Assembly: GCA_037975125.1 (NCBI GenBank)
Contig: CM075853.1
Span: forward strand, 70,224,109 to 70,288,108
Source: Latrodectus hesperus
Taxonomy: Eukaryota > Arthropoda > Arachnida > Araneae > Theridiidae
DNA length: 64,000 nt
Direction of reading: 5' to 3'
Position 1 is the first letter of the stretch. Each line of letters opens with the position of its first letter. Shown here one piece after another: positions 1-17,000 of this stretch. The notes under the pieces are model-generated. The model saw only the letters and a program-made list of their open reading frames with translations, was not told the DNA's origin and did not search any database. The position numbers were made by a program, and so were the translations under genes.

Positions 1-2106
<2,106 letters not shown>

Positions 2107-2120
2107 GTAACAGCAAAAAA

Positions 2121-2154
<34 letters not shown>

Positions 2155-2211
2155 TTTTTTAGCTGTTACATTAATTAATTAATTAAAATTATTTTAATTA
2201 ATTAATTAATT
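2107..2211. repeat. Inverted repeat enclosing (AT)n, followed by a TTAA palindrome
   Basis: A left arm at 2107-2122 (GTAACAGCAAAAAATGA-like) pairs with a right arm at 2152-2169 with one bulged base, and the (AT)15 tract at 2123-2152 forms the rest of the stem. Directly after it, 2170-2211 is a second palindrome made of TTAATTAA units around AAAATTATTTT. It could be a tiny foldback element or a microsatellite that arose inside a palindrome; no coding capacity. Confidence 0.8.
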
Positions 2212-2234
2212 TTTTGTTTTATATTATCTCTCTT

Positions 2235-2492
2235 CGAAATCCGTTGGCATAGTGGTAGCGTTTCGCTTGCTCAAGGTACAGCTCAGAGATAAGGTCTTCT
2301 GACTGGGCAAGGTTGACTCAACCTTTCATACTCTAAGAACCAAGCATACTTGGGAACTAAACAATGGCGGTTTTGCGTTAAGTTGAATATCTAACCGGAA
2401 CACATGCTTCGAACCCCAAAGCCCTTGATCACGAAAGCAGATATGGACTCTGTAGGCCTTGGCACCACATAAGATGTTATGACACTGCCTTT
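2235..2492 (+). mobile_element. tRNA-derived SINE, family A, copy 1
   Basis: A Pol III A-box match TGGCATAGTGG lies at 2245-2255, and a weaker B-box (GGTTGACTCAA) at 2311-2321, the spacing of a tRNA-derived head. The unrelated body continues to about 2492. Flanks carry a near-identical target-site duplication: ATTATCTCTCTT at 2223-2234 and ATTACCTCTCTT at 2493-2504 (11 of 12). The same body is found inverted at 29847-30080. The insertion is old enough for the two copies to differ at many positions. Not a functional tRNA: no acceptor-stem pairing and no intact T-arm. Confidence 0.8.
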
Positions 2493-2504
2493 ATTACCTC
2501 TCTT

Positions 2505-3947
2505 ACACAGAAAGTATACAATAGTAGACACATTTTAAAGAATCGAGATTCATCATTACTGAAAGATTTCCATTTATGTTAACATAAGGGTCATATTTTT
2601 TGGGAATATAATTAAAAATAATGCTTGTTTTACCAGAAGTAAAGAGATTTTACAATGAAATTATATTTTTATACATATCTGCTATGTATAATCGGAATAA
2701 CACACAAATACATTCGGAATAACACATAAAATTATGTAGAAGGGTTTCAATAATGGAAAACTTTTTGGTGAAAATAATTTGCATAAATATGATGATGTTA
2801 TAAGGAACTACAAGAACAACATACCTTAACTTTTAAGAAAACTGAAATGTCAGAAACATTTTAAATTTGAACTTGGTATCAATATTTTTTAGCAAATTTA
2901 TGGTGCCTGATGTCTGGGTAGTTTGAACTTTTTCATCCTTGCTACTTTAAGGATGGAATATTGTGTCCACAGCCCAATACTCATGAAAAGTCTTATAGAA
3001 TTATCATGAGCAGCGAATGTTCAACTACCTTCAACATATCACGTAGTGGCTACTGTTAGGATATTTGTTAAGTGATGTTAAATTAAATTTACTTCTATTC
3101 ATCAGCATTTTTAATCACTGATCTGCATGTTTCACAGTATATTAAAATACATTAATGAATATTTTTATAAGATCAAACAAGAGCACAAAAATAAATTTCA
3201 AATGTATTTTTACGGAGAAATATCCAGTTATTCAATCAAATTTTATGTAAGCAATTTTGAAATTTTTCTTAAAATTCATTAAAATGACAAAAGTTTTATT
3301 TTAAAATTATAAATATTAACGATTCAGACAACTGTTTTCATCGGAACACATTGTAAACAACCATTATTAACTGTAAAATTTTTTGAATTTTTCTTTCTGT
3401 GTTCTTTTATGAAATTTTGATTCTCAAGAATTCTATATTTGCACTTCTTCATCTCAAGAAATGACAAGATAAATACTTTTTAAGCAATATACTTAGGGAA
3501 ATAAAAAGTATAATGGATATAAAACGACGAAAAAATTATTAAAATAAAAAGAATTATACAGTTTAAAAAGTGAAAGCAATTCACTCTTCTTTTCTCCTCT
3601 ATATCAATTTTATTCACTTTATGGAGAATTCAAGATTATCTAGATCCCCATGAAAATATAATTGATTATTTTTATCTTGTAAAAGTTTTATTAGTTATCT
3701 TTCATGCTATCATCTCAGCTATTTCTGTAAAGTAAAATAATTTTTTGCTTAATTTTAGACAAATGTTTCATTGAACACAATAAGACCACATTGTTTACAA
3801 TATATAATTTATTATTAATATTATAAAAAAAGGTTTTTCTTAAATAACATTTACTATAGCAAAAATAACACAATATAATATGTGGAAAATTTCATTACAA
3901 TAAAATTATCTAGCATTTAACTTTCATAAAGAAAATTCTCTCATTAA

Positions 3948-3950
<3 letters not shown>
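2505..3950. other. AT-rich DNA; one less AT-rich patch of unknown nature
   Basis: No gene recognised. The stretch 2880-3060 has a more mixed base composition than its surroundings and could be an eroded repeat, but it has no clear A/B box, terminal repeat or protein similarity that I could identify. Confidence 0.5.
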
Positions 3951-4012
<62 letters not shown>

Positions 4013-4022
4013 TATATATATT
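3951..4022. repeat. (TA)n microsatellite with TAAA interruption
   Basis: Alternating TA from 3951 to about 4004, then TAAATAAA and a further short TA run to 4022. Confidence 0.95.
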
Positions 4023-7000
4023 GATAGATAAAAAAAATGTATTTATCATTTAAATGCATTAAATTAAATAGTTTTTTTTTCGAAAAATTAAGATGAAATT
4101 TTTAGTTTAAATTTGTTTATTTTTTAAATCTGAAATGAACATAATTATTGTTAAAGAGAATGATAAGGAAAATAAATCCTATTACTCATTATACTAAACA
4201 AGGTTTTGAACAGTTTAGAAATTCAAATTTTTTTGAATAATCGATTTTTCAGTTCGTTTTAGAAAAAGCTTGATTGATTAAATAGTATTCTGTTTCGCTA
4301 TTTCATGAAATATAATTCGTAACATTATTCATTACAAAATAATAATCAGACATTAAATATATTGTACTTCGTCAATATGTTGAATTGAAAATTATAGAAA
4401 CATTACCTACAGAGTAAAGATAAAACAAAAGCTCTTTGGAAGAAGTACAAGTATGTTGAGAAAAAAACAAAAGAGTTGAATATTTAAAATTTTCTTTTAT
4501 AGAATTGTATCATATAATTGTACCACTAAAATTTGTACCACTAGAATTGTACCACTAAAATTATTAATTAATGTATTTTACTGTGGTAACACTGATACAT
4601 AAAATTTAAGGAATAAGTAGCTTTTTATTAGCCTGTTAATTGGTTTGATAATGCACCCTTTCTTTATCTTCACATATTTGTTTTTCAAAAATGAATGTGT
4701 ATTACTACAAAAATATTGTATATTGATGATATACATATACATTAAATTTAAATTTGAAATGTGAATAACTTAATGATAAACTCTATTATATAATAGTTCA
4801 TTCATTTCATTTAGAAAAAAATGGTGTTCATAAAGCCTAACACTCGTTATTTAAAAAAAATGAGTGTAAAATGCTCTTCATTACAAAATAGTAGTTGAAT
4901 ATTGATGTTTATTCCTCATTATACTTTAGTAATTGTTTTCTGATTTAATCTTATAGCATTTTTTAATCATTTATTTTCATAATTTAAGCACAAGGTAATT
5001 GATAAGTTCTAGATAACTCGTTGTTATATCAAAAATATTAGTGATTTGAAAACAATTATTCTATCATAAATACACTGATATGCATAATTCACAGTAGTTT
5101 TGATTATATTTGGTTTTCTATTTTTGTTCACCACATATCTGTTTCTTTTTTTTTCTTTCAAAAATTGAGTATAATGATACAAAATAATTATAATGAGAAT
5201 AATTATATTTCTTATCACTCTTGAGATGTAAATAAAATATTCTTTATTAATTAATAGCTTATAAATTCAGAACATAAATTTACAAATCTACACGATCTTA
5301 TCACGATTTACATATTATTCATCTACGATTCATTCATTGTTTTTATTAAATCCAACTATCTCCTGTCCAATATTTTAACCAAATTTCTCTAGAAAACATT
5401 ATGAATGCGACAATAAAAAGAAATATATTTAAGTTGGCACATAGATCATTTACATCATTAAAATTTTAGAGAATGCAATCCCACTATACCTTGGGAGCTA
5501 ATATTCCAGTATAACTTTTCTTGGATTTCTTCAAAATTATTACTATCGTATAGGTTTCTAATTATTTTTTTTTTAGTTTTGATTCTATATTGTGGCAGAA
5601 TCTTGTATTTGACAGCTTTTACACGACTTCTTGAATATCCACGACAATTTGCCATTGAAGTGAATGATTTTCACGAGTCTAATAAGAAGAAAGCTTGCCT
5701 CTGTTCCAACAGTTGTACAAAAAACAAAACAAAAAAACCATAACTAAATCTGTCGCATAATATTTACCTCAAAGATATGTTTCCTTACCTTGACTAGTGT
5801 CACCCTAGAAAAATTATGTAAATATTTTTAAAGTAGACTTCCAGTTTAAAGTTTTTATAAATTGTTTCATCCTTCTCAGTTTAATGAAAAATAAGAATAA
5901 ATAGATTATTTGTGATTTTACTATTGATTTGAAGATCTTCTGTTTCCTTCATACATTATGAGCTATATTTTTCCGAAATTTTAAATAACATTTTTCTGCC
6001 TATTGGAAACTATTCTAAAATTTCTACTCTTTCTTAGTTCAGTTGTGATTTTATTACGACTTTATACCCCTATCTTTATAAAAATAATATTTAAGAAAAT
6101 AAATAATCATTTTTTATATTTTGACTTTAAAATAAAATTAAGAAAATGTTTCCTAAATGTTATTCTATGTAATATTACATAATTAAAATAATATTATTTT
6201 ATTTTATTTATAATATTTTGTAATGTTAATAAGTTTTTATATTGTTATTTATCTCACTTAATTTTTAATGATTTTTCTTATAATTTTACAGCATATGCGA
6301 AATAATTTTTTGATATTTTCATATATTTACAAAATAGCAAATTCCAAGTAAAAATAATAGAAGTAAAGGTAATAAGGTTTAGTAATAGCATTTTTTTCGT
6401 GTATATATTAAATTCATATTAAGAAAATTAATATAAAAAGAATGCAATTGTAAAAGCATATTTTGAAGATTCAAAAAAAAAAATCTTAGATTTTCAACTT
6501 CCAAAATTCATAAAATTTACATTAGTTTTGAAATAAAATTTAATTCTAAAGCTATTTTTATTAATGTCAAACATGAATGAAGAACGCATAATAAACATAA
6601 AAAAATAATTCCTAAATTTATGTAATGAGTTTAATTTTTTAAATGCTAAACTTCCGAGTTTTCTAACATTTCTTACTTTAATAAGTAGTAAACTATTAAA
6701 TTGTTATTTATGCTTTTTAAAACCAAGAACGAATTTTTATTTCATATTATGTTGATTTATTTTTAAATAATAAGTTTACCTGAAATTAAAACCCTATTCA
6801 TCTTGTAGTAATACACATCATAGGACAAAAGCAGTAACTAATTTTTACCATTCTTTATAAATAACGTGACAAGATTATAATTCTCAAATTAGTAAGGTTT
6901 GTAAATAATAACTAGTAAATAATTAGTAAACAACTATGGTTTGTAAAATCTAAATCTATTTAAAAACAGCTAAAGAAAGAAAAATAAAGTTTAATTTAAT

Positions 7001-7274
7001 AAATCAGAAATTTTTCTGTAATAATATCTTGACAGATTTTCTCACACGCTCTCACACATCTTTATATTTTCTATTCATTTTATCAAAAGGTGTATGTAAC
7101 GATGGTGTTGAAGAGCTTTTGAACTAAGTAAATTATCTAACATAATGTTAAGTTATTTACAAAATATTTTTATGAAATTTTTACATCAGTTCATTTTGAA
7201 AAATATGCATTTTTCCAAGGTGAAAGATGATCGATTTTCTTTAATTTTTACCAAACATTCATGGTCAGTTTTAG

Positions 7275-7278
<4 letters not shown>
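4023..7278. other. AT-rich DNA without a supported gene; one small tandem repeat
   Basis: At 4516-4562 three near copies of a 14-17-base unit centred on TTGTACCACTA follow each other. A 65-codon open frame on the minus strand at 5458-5655 (start MANCRGYSRSR) has no recognisable domain, no convincing splice sites and no better composition than its surroundings, so I do not call it a gene. Nothing else stands out. Confidence 0.5.

Positions 7279-7370
<92 letters not shown>
7279..7370. repeat. (AT)n microsatellite, about 92 bp
   Basis: Uninterrupted AT alternation. Two overlapping plus-strand open frames across it read as Ile-Tyr repeats, which is a product of the repeat and not a gene. Confidence 0.98.
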
Positions 7371-7372
<2 letters not shown>

Positions 7373-10300
7373 TCAATGTTGACTTTATTTTAGGGAGAAA
7401 TAGCTGGTCTGCTAATTATTTAAGTGAGAATAAAACTCAAATATCTGAGAAAGAAGAGTATAAAGTGTGTGTTTAGTATTTAAAAAGTCATTGTGTATTT
7501 TTGGCTAAGCTATCATTATTTCATTTAATTATAAAATCAAAAATTTCTCCATAAGCTTGTATTAAAATATGTTCTTAAAACTTTATTATTTTATTTATTT
7601 AAAAAGTAAGAGAAAACAAAATTTTACTATATTTTACAAATAATATATTTCATTTGTATTAGTAGAAGATTTTGGACTGGGTAAAACTATTAGTGAAGGA
7701 AGAAATTAAGATCAAAAAAAAAATTAATCATATTGTTCATTAAAAATTAAAGAAAAGACTTTCAAACATAGTCTAAAATAGCACAATTGATTGTTCATAA
7801 GCAAATTAGGAAAAATAAAGTGAACTCTTTCCTGTTTCGTGAATTTACACACATTTCAAAATGAGTTGTCTAGTAAGACTTATAAATTTTGTGAATATGT
7901 ACAGACATTATTTCAATATACATATACTTTCTAAAAAAACTATGGAACATATGTTTCATTGTACTTTTGATGAATGCTTAGTTTAAAAACAATGATAAAA
8001 ATAATACAGGTAGTAGTGGTTTGTTTTGAGGGTAAATAAATTAAAATAAAAATTATAAAATGTTAATCAGCACTAATACATACATGAAAAATGATATACA
8101 AATACGAAAAAAGCATAAGAATTCGAACTTTAACCCAATAGCACTAATGATCTTTCTCTCAATAAATATGACTCTCAAGGTTTTAACGTAGATAATATAA
8201 AATGAAACAAACCACAAATGAATATGGAATTTCATTATTTTATTGAATATTGTAAAATTAAACTAAGATTAAAAATACTTAAATTTTTAAAAGTAAAATG
8301 ATTCATTCCAATTCATATAAAAATTTCTATATTAAAGTATATACACCATCCTGTTGTGAATTTAATCAAGAACAACTTGAAATGTTTCAGTTGACAGAAA
8401 TGTCTGCAGTACTCAGTGAACCATCTTTATCTATCTGTAATTAATGTGAGTAACAGGATCATAGATAATACATATGAATTCATCCACACATTGCAAGCAA
8501 AGCTTTCATAAAAATACTTTTAAATGATGCGAGTAAATAACTGAAACTTGCATAACTTATTTTTGTATTATATACTTATAAATAGCAATCATTACAAAAT
8601 CTGCGGCAAGGATTTTCTTTTCATTTCAACATTTTAATTAATTTCAACGTAATAACCATTGAATATTACAAAATATTCTGAAAATTGATTATCGCGTGGC
8701 TACAGTTATATAAATAAAAAAGGCTTTTTTATCAATGCTTAGATTAATGCTGTTGTGTGACTGTCTAAATAAAATTATATTTTTAGACGTTTTTCTATGT
8801 AATGTTAACTTTTATTAATTCTAAATGAGATCTCCCTTCACTTATTTTTAGGAATATCAAGTTTTCTTCGACAAATAGATCATTGGAGGATTCGATGTAT
8901 GTGTCAGTGACATATTATGAATAATCCGTTATGTAGATTTAGTATAGGATGGTATACACATTATAACTACTCAGGTATTTTCTGCTTAATCTATGCAATT
9001 TGGCACATTCTTAATTTATATTTAGTTTAGATATAAATGCATCAAAATTCGTATAAGTTGATTCAAAAATATATATTACGATATATTAAAGCTGAAAAAA
9101 ACCTCTTCAACATGTAATGAGGCATATGTGTGTTTGGAATTTATATTAATGGTTATTAAAATAATATTCATGTTTTGATAGTCACACATTAATGTTGATT
9201 AGTTTGGTTGAGTTAGTTTGATGAATTAAGTTTTTATATATAGAGACCCAATATGTCTCAACTTATATTTAGTTTCTCACTTCATTACACTGAACATCAA
9301 CTTTGTAGATATGTAACAAAAGCTTCAAATAAAGTAGTAAAAAATTAGACGATTTATCCGACTACTATGAATAAGTTGTTTGGGTTGAAAATAAAAGCAA
9401 TAAAAAAGTTATTATTTATTCTACTATTTGGAGTTTGAAGTTCTAAAGCCTGCAAACAATTCGATTGTTTCTTCACTATGAACCAAGTTTTCATGCTGTT
9501 AAAATACATTTGTAATATTTGTTTTCCGGCTCATTTGCTTTTACATTCGTTATATCTAAATATAAAGATGTATGTTAGAATACTATAATCATTTCATATC
9601 TTTAAAAAAGTATCAATTTATATGTTTGTTTTTTGTTCCCGAATGTAAACTAAATAACACTTTTTTGAAAAGAAATACTCATTACAAAGAAAAATCGATA
9701 ATGTTATCACGCAAGAAGAATGCAGCTTCATTGCTTAATAAACATAAATTTATTTCGCCTCTTGGAATGATATTGATTTTTCAATGATGTCGTTAAAAAA
9801 AAAAGGCTTTAATTTGAATCCCTTACTATGTAATTTGCTTATTTTCACTTAGATGAATGAATAGTTTTAAAAAATATAGATTTTAACAACTGCTACTCAC
9901 ATAGTAGATATTGCAGTAAAACTTATTTATTTCTTTTTCAATTATTGGTATTATATGTGAATCTATCATAATATAAAAATAAAACTTTCAATCAAATCAT
10001 TTCCCTTATTTTTCCTGCTTTGCATTATCAATGGTTCCTAAAAGTAAAAATATGATCCGTTTTTCACATTTGCTTAGTGTTTTAGCAATGGTGGCCTTTT
10101 TTTAAGATTGTTGACAAAACTCCATAAGAAATTGCCAAGATTGTATAAATGTAAATATTTTTTTTCATCTCCATTTATGTAGTTATGTTCTGAATTATAA
10201 AAAAATCTAAAGTCCACCCCATATATTTTATTTTTCTAATCAGTCTAATGTGAAAGGTTTGTAAAAAACCAGAAAATAATAACGTCCTCATCTTTAGTTA

Positions 10301-13300
10301 TGACTCAAGGTATATGTTAATATAATATTTCTTAATTACTTTTGATATTATGGCGTCATCTGAATGTTCCGAGTTTGGAAGTGCTACAGTATGACTTTTG
10401 TAAATAAGAAACAAAAAATTGTTTTTTTAGATGAAAATAAAACTAAAATCAGTACATTTTTCAACTACTATTTATTATTATACAGAAAATATATCAATGT
10501 AAAATGCTCCTTCTCTGTCTTACGAAGAAAAATTAAAAAAACTAATTTTCAAATAAATTAATGCAAATTACAAAAATAAAATTTATATAACAGATGCAAC
10601 TGTTGGATATAACCAATGTTTCACTCTTTTTAAGATGATAATTTTAAAAATTCCATTATTTTTTAACATTTAACTTTTTATTTTACAAGATATAATGATT
10701 CAAGATATAATGGTGATAAGTTTAGGATCAAAATATATGCGCCTTTTACTCAAATGCGCTTGATTATTTAATTACGTAATCAAATAAGATACTTTAAATA
10801 TATTTTTGCGAAAACAACCTTGTCATAAGCAGATTATGACAACTCAAAAGAAAAAAAATTATTATTATATTAAAGCAGATGTCATGAAGGCATTTGAATG
10901 TTCCTGACATAAACTGCAACAGATATTTTTGTATCATCAGAATAAAAGTGAAAACATCTTAAGCATATCATTGAAGCCGCTTGTAGCGGATGTAACCTTT
11001 AAAGTAAAACGAGAAGTTCGTTCATGAAAAAACAATTTTAATAAATTTAAAAAAATTAACAATTTAAATAAATTTTTCTCGAAAGCATAGACTATTGCCA
11101 AACCACACGAATTTGATAAAATTTCTATAAAATGTTTTTTGAAGCAGAAGAAACAATATGGGTTTTAAATGACCAAGTATGAAGAATGAACTGAATTTGA
11201 AAATAAGTATCTATACATATTTGAAAATATACACATACATATTTAAAGATAAGGAAAATGTATATTAACAAATACATGTGTTAAGAGGAAAATTTTTGTG
11301 ATATCAAGTAACTGAAATTGAAGAGAAAGAAACAGAGAGTATTTTCCTTTATTTTCATCCACTACTAATTATGATATGCCTCTGTATGGTAATTTTAAAT
11401 ACGTAAAAATCCAGTCATTATATTCACGTGCTAAAATTCACTGTGAACTTATTGTATTAAGGAAATTATATTCAAAAAAAGTAACAATGCAATAAAAAAT
11501 GTCTGAATACATTTTTCTTTAGATGCGTGGCATAATATCCCTCATTCAAAAACACTCAATAAAAACAAGTAGCATGAAATATTGATAATAATCATTCACT
11601 TTTACACCACTTAGCGGATACCCAAAGGCTGAAAATCGTTGTATAAATCATTTGTTCATCCACTGCGTCTTACCTTATAGGAGGATTATGAAAGATATTG
11701 TATCGTACTTTCATGTCTCAAAGCAGATAATCTGAAATTTCGTAAGCTCTTACTCCAATAAATATGCATACAAAAAAAAAAGAAATACAAAATCCTACTA
11801 ACCTTATTTAATGCATTCGTCTGCATTTAGTAACTTCGATTGTAAGAAATCCAGCAAAAAATTTCTTATTTAAAAACAACAACAAACACTTAATACTTTT
11901 TTTTATAAAAAAACAAATAAATTAAAATATATCATTAAGCAGAAGATGATTGATTTCAGTTTTACTGCCAACATTAGCAAATGTTTTAAAAAAGAAACAT
12001 ATCATCTCTTACTCAATAAGAGTTTTTCAAGGTTATGATAAATTTACTCCTTTGTTTGAAAGTTAAAAGAAGAAAACTTATTATAAATCAAAAATCTCTA
12101 AAATTTGTTATTATTGATCAAAGTAGTAACATAGTCATCAACCTTTTTAACTAGCTGTTTTCTTTACAATTAATAACACATTTCCTAAAGAATGATTAGA
12201 AGTTACTTTGCTTAGAAATTAATGTGTAGTTAAAATATTAATAAAACTATTATCTTTGGGTATTTTTATTTATTCAAAAGTTTTATGAGCATTACAGCTA
12301 TTTTAGGTTTAATAAAAATAAAATAAATACGCAATATTCCGATATCAAGAGCCTTTAAAATCATAAAAATTATTTATGGATAAAAATGGAAAATATAAAT
12401 AGGGAATTCAAAAAAAGATTATATCCCAAGACACTAAATGCCTCTGGGATAACGTGCTCTGCTCTCTCTGCTCTGACTTAGTAAAACTTCTTTCCATTTG
12501 AAAAATTAAAAATGAGTTTAATTTTTCTCAATGGGAATTTTTGAAGCACATAAAAATTTATTAAATATATTTTACATAAGATACTATAAATTATAGAAAA
12601 CAATGAAAAACAAAATTATTAACATTTATTGAAAAAATATTATTATATGGGTAATGTATGTGGTAGAAATAACATACACGATAATAGAAAAATATTTTTT
12701 ATTTGAAAACATTTTTACTTATTTATTTACTTTTTATTGGCACATGGTTTCAATGTTGCGATCACAATTTGTTACGTCTTAATCTAACAAGTTATTCAGG
12801 ATTGTTGTCTCATTTTATTTTTTTCTTACTGCTGAATATTTAAGGAAGTATAACTTTTTTGTAACAAAAAGTTACGTTCAAATTATAAAAGAAATATAAT
12901 TTTGATTACATAGTGATAATATAAATAGCTTGAATTCTCTGTTTTAAATTATATGTAGCTATAAACTAGCCTTGCTAATCTCTGGATATTCAGGATTCAA
13001 GATAAGAATGTGTTCAACACAAAGAGTGATCGTATGTTATGTATGTTATGTGGAATCCTAAGTAAATGTCAATAAGCTCATAAAGTAGGAAAAAAGTAAG
13101 AAAAAATTAGCACATTCTTTTTCTAGTAAATGAAGTATTTAATTTATTATTGCTTTGAAATATACATTTATCCATTTTTGCGAGAATGATATCTAAATAG
13201 TTATATTTCTTTTTACTATAAAAAAGTATCATTTCTTTTTTAAAATTTCAAACATATTCATAAGGGAATAATATACTTTCTTAAGGAATATGGGGAATAA

Positions 13301-13730
13301 TGTTTTGAAATAAGATCAGATATATATTTCATAATACAATTTCAAGAAATTTGATATTCAAGAAAAGTATTAAAGCAGTCATTATCTCTGATTTAAAATT
13401 GAGAAATAAAAAACATACAGTGCAAGACACTTAGAAATTAAGAATGATGTTAAGATAAAATGTATTAGAAAAAAGTAAAATTACTTTGATACACAAAAGA
13501 ATAAAATGTTTCTCATTGTAAATAAAAAATAAATTGGAAAAAATTAATAACTGTTTAAATATTTTATGAATTAAATGCAGTTAAATAAAAACTGAACACA
13601 TTCCATAAGATGTATTCTAGGTAAAATTTGCTGTACTATTGTTAAGCATGTTATCATCCCTAAGATAGGAGTAATGCATTGTGAAAACTTACAAATCTAC
13701 ACTTTTATTCCTTTGGAAATAAATGTAATG
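7371..13730. other. AT-rich DNA, no gene recognised
   Basis: Over 6 kb with no exon-like G+C rise, no transposon protein similarity and no terminal repeats that I could detect. Short open frames (for example at 8053-8235, 9572-9787 and 10364-10561) have the length expected by chance and AT-driven Lys/Asn/Ile/Phe composition. Very short repeats such as GTTATGTATGTTATG near 13030 are present. Confidence 0.55.
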
Positions 13731-14060
13731 AAATTGTGCTCATCCAGTTTGGATATGGGTCAAACAAAGTAGACTAGAGAAGTCTGATGTGATTTGTGGT
13801 AGTTGAAGGCTTTAAAATATGTTATACTATAAATTGTGAACACCTCATGCGTTGCGACGTCCCATAAAGTAGAAATAACCTTGAAACCTGTCGAAAGGAA
13901 TTCTTCTTTGGCGTGAAAACGTCTTTTCCCATCTGGTAAAAGATCAGCTTCAGAAATTTATCTGAGAAATGCTAGAACATCCTCTATACGAGTCAGAATA
14001 ATTCTCTTTGAGACTTCTCCGTACTTAGTGACTTGATGAAAATCGTTCATGAATTCACGT
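13731..14060. other. Less AT-rich patch of unknown nature
   Basis: This stretch contains several CpG and G+C-richer words and lacks the poly-A/T texture of its surroundings. It holds no long ORF, tRNA box or terminal repeat. It could be a conserved non-coding element or an eroded transposon; the sequence alone does not decide. Confidence 0.3.
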
Positions 14061-17000
14061 TTCATTCAAATTAAAAATCGAAGTATGGCTTGTTGATAAA
14101 TTAACAATTTATTAATTTTTTTTAAAATTGGAATTTATAACACCTCGGCTGCCTGTGCAATATGTGCATTAACTTATATAGCAAATACTTTTGAATAAAA
14201 CAAACTTTTTATCGTGTTTTCATTTGATTGAACAAACTATTGTTATGTTTTCGTTTGATCACCCCTCCTAAATACATATAGAAACATTTATGAGATAGTT
14301 GTTAGTAAAAATAATATGTATGTATATATAATTTTACACATTTCTTATTACATTGTACGAAATTTATGTATTTAATAAAAATATTTGCTTTGCATAATAA
14401 AGATTTTTTTAAGATTCTATTCATTATTATTTATTCCCAAATACTTAAAACATATCTAGTGAAACTTTTTTTAAATTTCGAAATAATTTATTGCAAAAGT
14501 ATTAGTTCTATACATTTTTTCATAAAATAGCAAACATTCAGTTGTGTTTTCTTTTTCCCCATGATAAATCTCAACCCCAATTAAATGCTAAAACTAAAAG
14601 ATTATTTTGTAAAAAATAAAATTGTTTTAATTATTTGGAGTTTTTATTAAAAAAATTTTCAAAGTTAAGGTTATAGTTCTCGAGTTAAGATTAAGGTTCT
14701 AAGTTAAGGTTAGTTAAGATTCTAAATAAATTCCTTTGAAACTAAAATAAATAAGAAGCATAATCAGCTGAAACGAATTTCAATAAAAATTGTATTATTG
14801 TCATTTTATTCGTGCTCTCACTCTTCTTATTCATGAATCTTAAATCAGTTAGTATTTGCAGTTTGAATTAAATGTATAGCTACAAATTAACAGTCGAAAC
14901 CTTGAAATATTGAGTTGAAGGGAAAATTTCTACCCATTCAACTCCATTTATATATTTTGGTGAAAACTAAAATAGTAAATTGCAATAAAAGTTGATTTTA
15001 ACGATATTATTTAGTTTAATTGTGTACAAATTCAAAGCTCATGCATTTAATTATTTACGAAGTTAAAAGAAATTTTATAAGCAAAAAGAATTGAGACATT
15101 AGAATTCAGATTTAAATGTTGAATATCCCTTAATAACTGGCATATGGGATAATTAACTTTTTCGACATTTGGAACTATATTACAATATTTTGTTATTATT
15201 TATATTATATTAGGAAATCTTACAAAATTATAGGGGCTTCGAGTAAATTGCTTAATTACCTTCTTTTTAAATACTGGTATGACATCATATTTTTTTAAAT
15301 AACAACACGAAGAAGAAAAAAATGGCTTTTATGCATATCCATATATTTCAATGGAAACAAAATTAATTATTTGTACTCTGGAAAAATTAGATATAATATT
15401 AATTTAACATATTTACCAAAAATATCATAAAAAGTTTAATAGATAGTTTTAAGTTTATATTGATAACATACTTTGTGTACATACTTATAATATATATATA
15501 TAATTAACTTTAAATTAATTTAATTTATATTTAATATATCTTAACTTATGTTGGCAAAATTCAATGTTTTTATAAGGAAAAAAAGAAATGTGGTGATTAT
15601 ATTCACAATTTTAATGTAAAATAAGAATAACAGTAATTTACAAATTAAATGTATTTCAGTGTATTGGTTTTTTTAATGTAAAGTTAGACAAAGAGCTTAT
15701 TATTAATAGTAAATTATCAAATTAATACAGATTAGAACACTTATTGTAAAATAATTATACATAACAGAAGCATTTAAAACATTTCTAGCAGATGTTTATA
15801 TTAATAGTTTAACTCAAAATCATTTCAAATTAATAATAAAAATAAAATATTATCAATTAAATTAATACAAATCAGATGAAAATATATTTGAATGTAAAAC
15901 TTATTATATTTGTATATCAGTTAAATTATTTGGTTAGCATACTCCAAGGTATTATTAAATTAATAATTGAAAACTCATACACATGTATTTTTGTTGTAAA
16001 GTTAAAAAGAGAGAGTATGTAACATCAATGAATAGAATTGGTAACATTATAGAAAAAATTTTATTACAGAGATTTTTTTTATAAGAATCAATAATAAAAT
16101 AATTCAAAAAACATTCAAAATTACATTATTGAAAATTAGAAAAATCTTATAAGCTATTTAAAATTTATGATTAACGTCAGTATAAATAATATATCTATTT
16201 TTAATCGACATAAAATGTTGTGATTTTTTTATCTAGGTAACTTAAAAAATCATTTGACTTAAATTGTTAAATATAAATATAGAGAGAAAAGTGATGAACA
16301 TTATACCTTCAACAATATTTACAATATAATATAATATTATATTAATAAATTTTTGGTGTGTCCGTTTATTAAATTTTGAAAAAATCATAAAAATTAACAC
16401 TTGTAATATTTTTAGTACCGTAAATTAAATGCAAAGTATAAATTTCTTACAAAAATTATTTTTACAAAGAGTTTTTTGCTTTGTTTTCGTCATAACTTAA
16501 TTAACACTAATTTCCTAAAAATTTTACATGAATCATATTTTGTAAATATTTAATGCATAGAAGTTTAAGTTTTTTTCATCCGTTTAAGAAAGGATTGATT
16601 AAAATAAAACTTGAAAATTATAAAATAATTTTAAATTTTATGAAAATTTAAAATTTTTACTATTTTTCTGAAAAAATGATTTAATTTCCTATCTCACATG
16701 CTTTTAAGTTAAAGTTTAGCCACATAATTACTTCAAACTTTTAAGAGATTCAGAATTATTTTTTTACTATATTATTTGTAATTATTGCAATTTTTGGAGT
16801 AAAGTAGAACCGAAAATAATTGAAAGAATAGAAGGAAAAAAATAGAAAAAATACATTGGAAGCATATTATTAGTCAAGAAAAAGAACTGTTAAGGAATAG
16901 TAAAATAAATAAATTTTAAGCAATTCCGAGAAGATTGCTTTTACATTGGATTTATATTATGTTTATAACTTTTTCTAACCATTTAATCGATAAAAAAATT

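Noticed and set aside
5458..5655. 65-codon minus-strand frame starting MANCRGYSRSR
   Set aside because: The Arg-rich start looked gene-like but there is no family match I can recall, no splice signal in the right place and the second half is AT-driven.
7145..7476. Two overlapping plus-strand open frames with Ile-Tyr repeats
   Set aside because: They are translations of the (AT)n microsatellite at 7279-7370. The same applies to 21917-22156 and 52635-52882.
14148..14175. GCTGCCTGTGCAATATG similar to GCTGCCCGTGCAATATA at 20124
   Set aside because: Similarity covers only about 15 bases with no extension on either side, so it is not evidence of a shared repeat.
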